Source of the DNA: Trochalopteron elliotii
Taxonomy: Eukaryota; Chordata; Aves; Passeriformes; Leiothrichidae
NCBI GenBank assembly: GCA_024734555.1
Contig: JANPWX010000473.1
Coordinates: 464,170 to 528,169 of the forward strand
Length of the DNA stretch: 64,000 nucleotides
Reading direction: 5' to 3'
Made by a program: the position numbers and the translations under genes. Each line of letters opens with the position of its first letter. Position 1 is the first letter of the stretch. Under the pieces are notes generated by a model. That model was not told the origin of the DNA, did not search any database, and saw only the letters and a list, made by a program, of their open reading frames with translations. This document shows, in pieces, positions 60,601-64,000 of the stretch.

Positions 60601-63600
60601 GCAGAGTCTGAGAGAAGGCTCAAATTTCACTTCCTTTTGGCAATTGTCATTTTCCTCCAAAAGCTGGTGTGTTTCTATGGAAAGGCTGTGGGTTTTTTCT
60701 GAAGATGTAGTGTTTGCTGAAGAATTAAACAGGTTAGTTTATGGGCCCCTGTTTGTGAGGGGAAAAAGTCAGATAAAAATTCATAATGGGACATATTATG
60801 AAAATCCAAAGCCATGAGGTTTGGGGTTTTGTTCAGCTTTTAGGATTCAATTAGCTGCTAGTTCCAGTCTGCAGTTTTGTTAAGGAGCTCTAATAGCTAA
60901 AAAACCCAATTTGCTAAATTGGAATCCTGGTGTTTTGGATTTTTTTTCTGTTAATTTTTGTTTATAAGTAATACTCTGTTTTTCTGTTGTTTTCATGTTG
61001 TTGGCCAGCATGCACACCAAATGCTCTGTGACTTATGGCTACAAGTGAAAGAAGAGGGCAATGGAGGACTTAAATCTATCCAACTATATTCAGCAAATTT
61101 GCAATGTTGTAGGGCTCAGTGGGGCATGAACCCTAAACTAATGCAGTTTCCTTCTGTTGTCTTCTGTTCCACTGTTAGGGGAGAATTTCTGCTTTAACGA
61201 GGGGAACAAGTCTATTAAGATACAGTTTTTGGCAGAACTGCACTGGTCTGTGCTGCCATATGGTGAATCCAGTGACTTTTGGTGAAGATTTCTAGCAGTG
61301 ACCATCCACTGGACCAAACTCTACTTTCTTAAAATGTTAGGAAATTAAAATATGCATTTTCTAGTACTGTACCAGCATGTCCCAGTCTCTGCAGGCCAAA
61401 ACTGAATTGTCTGCAGTGCAAATGAGAACCCTTGGTGCTTTAGTTTTAAAATGGCTAAAAAACCCAGGGAATTGAAACAAACAATCCAAACCTCTCTGGT
61501 ACTGTGTCCGAAGGAAAAGATAATGTGAAACACTGGCCTAACTCTTTCAGGAGGTGTAGCAGACACTGTGTGCTTGGTCCTGCACTGCAGGCTGGGGCAC
61601 TGTATTGTGCCAGCACAAGCATTCATGACACTGCTGTGGGCTAGACTGGGGAGCTGGTCTGTCTAAAAACCTTTTCTGCCCCTTTGGAAGGAGCCTTTTT
61701 AAACGCTGAATTTGTTCTTCATGTGTGGTTTGCATGTGTTTGAAAGGGTTTTTTGTTTCGGTTTGGTTTGAATTTCTTTCTGTGTAAAAGAGCTCTCAAA
61801 AAAATCTGATTATTTAAGGAATGAGTGCTCAGAGGTGGACTTTAAATTATACTTTCTTGTACTGCTTAACAGATACTTAGGAAATTTTTTTCCTGAAGTA
61901 AAGAGCAAAATTAGCTAGGTGTCTGTGGTTCAGGTGTCTCATAAGCTGTTAGCTCTGTCCTGTGCTTGGCAGAAATTGGAGTCAGTGATACCTATGAAAT
62001 ATATTAAAGATGACATAATAGATTGTGAAGAATGTGTGTGCTTTTCTGGATACTGTAGTGTTTTATAATTTTAAGATGCATCTCCTGAATCTGTACATTT
62101 GATGATACTCATTTTGGATTTGTACAAGTGAAAAAACAAAATCCAGTGCCAACTCTGAATGTGACTAAAGTTTCATGTATAACATATCATTTCACTATCA
62201 TTAATGCAAAGTATTAAGGTAAAGAAAAGCTCTTTGTTCACTATTTTGAATTTCACCCAGCTAAAAAATCAGTCCTGTCACACTCAAAATAAACATCTCA
62301 TTTACTTTTTAGGTTTCTGAATTTATCTCTGAAATCCTCTTGTCAAGTGTGTGTCAACAAATACATGTTCCAGCCATAATATTTTATTATTATTAGCCAC
62401 ATATTTTATTTTTGTGTACTTGCATTTCACTGCTGCTCTTGTGAATTAGAGAAGAAAGGCAACAGAATTCAACTCCTTTCCTCAGAAAACCCTTTAATCA
62501 GTTTAAGCAAAATATTTTTTTCCTTCTTTTAGCAGCTCTGGGGCCAGCACGTTTCTAAGGCGAGTACCTCTTTGGAAAGCATTCTGAAAACAAGTAGCTT
62601 GTAAAAGGGAAAAGTTCTGCTGTGTGCTCTTAACAGAAAATGTTCCAGAATTTGTCAAGTCATATATTAACAAAAATATGATGAGTGCCCTGATGAGTGT
62701 GTTACAGCTTGCTGTTGTTGCTGAGCATGTACTATTGCAAACTTAGAAGCAGGTCCCACTCTGGATTCATAAAAGCAAAACCCAAGTACCATGACCTTTG
62801 AGGCCACAGGGCTAGTGAGGCAGGTGAATGCTCATTTCAGTACTAGGGCTCTGAGACATCAGGGAAATGTCTGATCTCTCACTAGGCACCAGAGAGAAGG
62901 TCTGTGAGCTTCCTAATTCCCAATCCAATCCCCTACCCAGTCTTCTACCCTGTTCTTTCCTCTGTGCTAGGAGCTCCTTTTTGTAGTGCCAGGGGCTCCA
63001 GATGTATAAAAGCACAACTACAGGGAAAGTCCTTCTGTGACTGTGGAGAAGGGATGCAGCAGGTTCAGGGTCAAACCTGCTCCCCATCACCTCTCCCTCC
63101 CTGTTCCTGTACTGAAGCTGGTCCTGGTACCAGGGAAGCTAACCTGTTCTCTTTCTGCCCTCAGTTGCTCATCTCACTCCCTGTCTAGTTCCAGCAGGAG
63201 AATTGGTGCAGGAGACGGACCCACACCAAACCAGAACATTTTTCCCTGGTGCTGAATGGATTGGTTTCCCAGGTGGGGTTCCCTGTTCTCACCAGAGGGT
63301 GAGTGCAGGGACACAAATGGGGGGAGTGGGCTGGATGCTGGATTGCTGGTTTTACAGCTGTGTCAGAATAACTCAGCTAAAAATATTTGTGGAACTACGG
63401 CCTCAGACTCTGATCCAGGAAAGGTTTCCCTGGAAATGTTGCTTTGATTTGGGTAGGAAGACGACTCATGTGTGGGCCATTTTGTCTGAAACAGGAATTT
63501 TCCCTTGGTGGTTCACAGTGCTCACTTCTATCAAAAGCGATAATGACAACAGTAAAAAAATCAGACTGTAAAGGTAAATTTGGAAAAAAACCTCTTATGC

Positions 63601-64000
63601 TGTTTAGCCTTTTTCAGGTTAATTTTTCTCAGTTTACCATGTTTCTAAACAGAACAACCCGTCCCAGTGCATTTCTGCCTGGCAATACGGAGGGCCCTTC
63701 TCATGGCTTTCAGCGACAAAGAAAAACCTGCCTACTTGCCATGCATATCTGAAGGTTGGCTAGAGTCAAAATTTCTTATTTAATATATATAGGTCACTCA
63801 CTTACTATTAGAGGCCTGCTATTTATTTTCTGTCTGCCCGACTATTCAAAAATATTTGGTTCTTTTGTTCTTTCTCGTAATATATTTTTAGAAGTCTACC
63901 CTTTCCATTTGCTGTCTTGAAAGTAAAAGAACAAACCCGTCTAATCTTTACTTTGTTACTGTTGTGGCAGTTGACACAATTGCTGTGGTTTTGGCGGGGG
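57697..64000. repeat. Unique DNA with short simple repeats; no gene seen
   Basis: A CAT triplet run (six units) lies at 59235-59252 and an A17 run at 60276-60292. TCAACGTTGA at 58666-58675 is a perfect palindrome. GC-rich sequence at 62880-63320 includes acceptor- and donor-like sites around 63167-63297 with one open frame, but the peptide is not recognisable. The window ends in unique sequence. Confidence 0.5.

Noticed and set aside
62525..62605. Acceptor-like TTCCTTCTTTTAG followed by 23 open codons to a stop
   Set aside because: The open length is far too short to distinguish from chance.
63167..63297. Acceptor CTGCCCTCAG and donor AGAGG/GTGAGT enclosing 131 bases with one open frame
   Set aside because: Weak polypyrimidine tract, unrecognised proline- and glycine-containing peptide in GC-rich DNA; one open frame of three is not informative.
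1..64000. CRISPR arrays, bacterial operons, prophage or tRNA/rRNA genes
   Set aside because: No regularly spaced direct repeats, no ribosome-binding-site-led gene clusters and no RNA gene signatures were seen; the repeat content is that of a bird nuclear genome.

Overview
The window looks like nuclear DNA of a bird. It is AT-rich and CpG-poor, made mostly of unique sequence, with a few CR1 (chicken-repeat-1) LINE fragments, one block resembling an avian endogenous-retrovirus LTR, scattered microsatellites, and one CpG island interrupted by a 70-base assembly gap. There are no bacterial-type operons, no CRISPR-like arrays, and no long open frame that I can assign to a protein. A songbird is plausible from the LTR-like block, but the species cannot be read from the sequence.

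Layout. 1-10 kb: unique AT-rich DNA with a short minus-strand CR1 tail at 2480-2551, a small tandem duplication at 4937-4983 and an unexplained GC-rich block at 7190-7560. 10.5-13.7 kb: the most structured stretch, with four separate inverted repeats (10568-10617, 11459-11564, 12181-12224, 13556-13650) and a small CpG-rich patch at 12860-13210. The last inverted repeat is a 95-base, almost fully paired hairpin of microRNA-precursor size. 16-24 kb: a compound CTAT/CTGT microsatellite, other simple repeats, and an old-looking palindrome-rich block at 19390-19560. 28-29 kb: a CpG-bearing stretch that could be a conserved regulatory element. 32.0-32.8 kb: a plus-strand CR1 body fragment abutting an LTR-like segment. 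35.3 kb: a 192-base almost pure G/T tract. 38.3 kb: an old CR1-like fragment. 43.25-44.4 kb: a CpG island with a GC-rich minisatellite on the edge of the assembly gap. 52.3 kb: one 81-base candidate coding exon encoding a likely membrane segment. 57.67 kb: a perfect hairpin carrying forkhead-type motifs in both arms.

Reading as a whole. The window is best explained as a gene-poor intergenic region or part of a very large intron. The CpG island and the downstream candidate exon could be the start of one plus-strand gene, but no transcript evidence is available and I do not recognise the peptide. I found no convincing new multi-gene system. The items most worth checking are the 13.56 kb hairpin, the gap-bearing CpG island, the 52.33 kb exon, and the cluster of dyad-symmetric elements at 10.5-13.7 kb.
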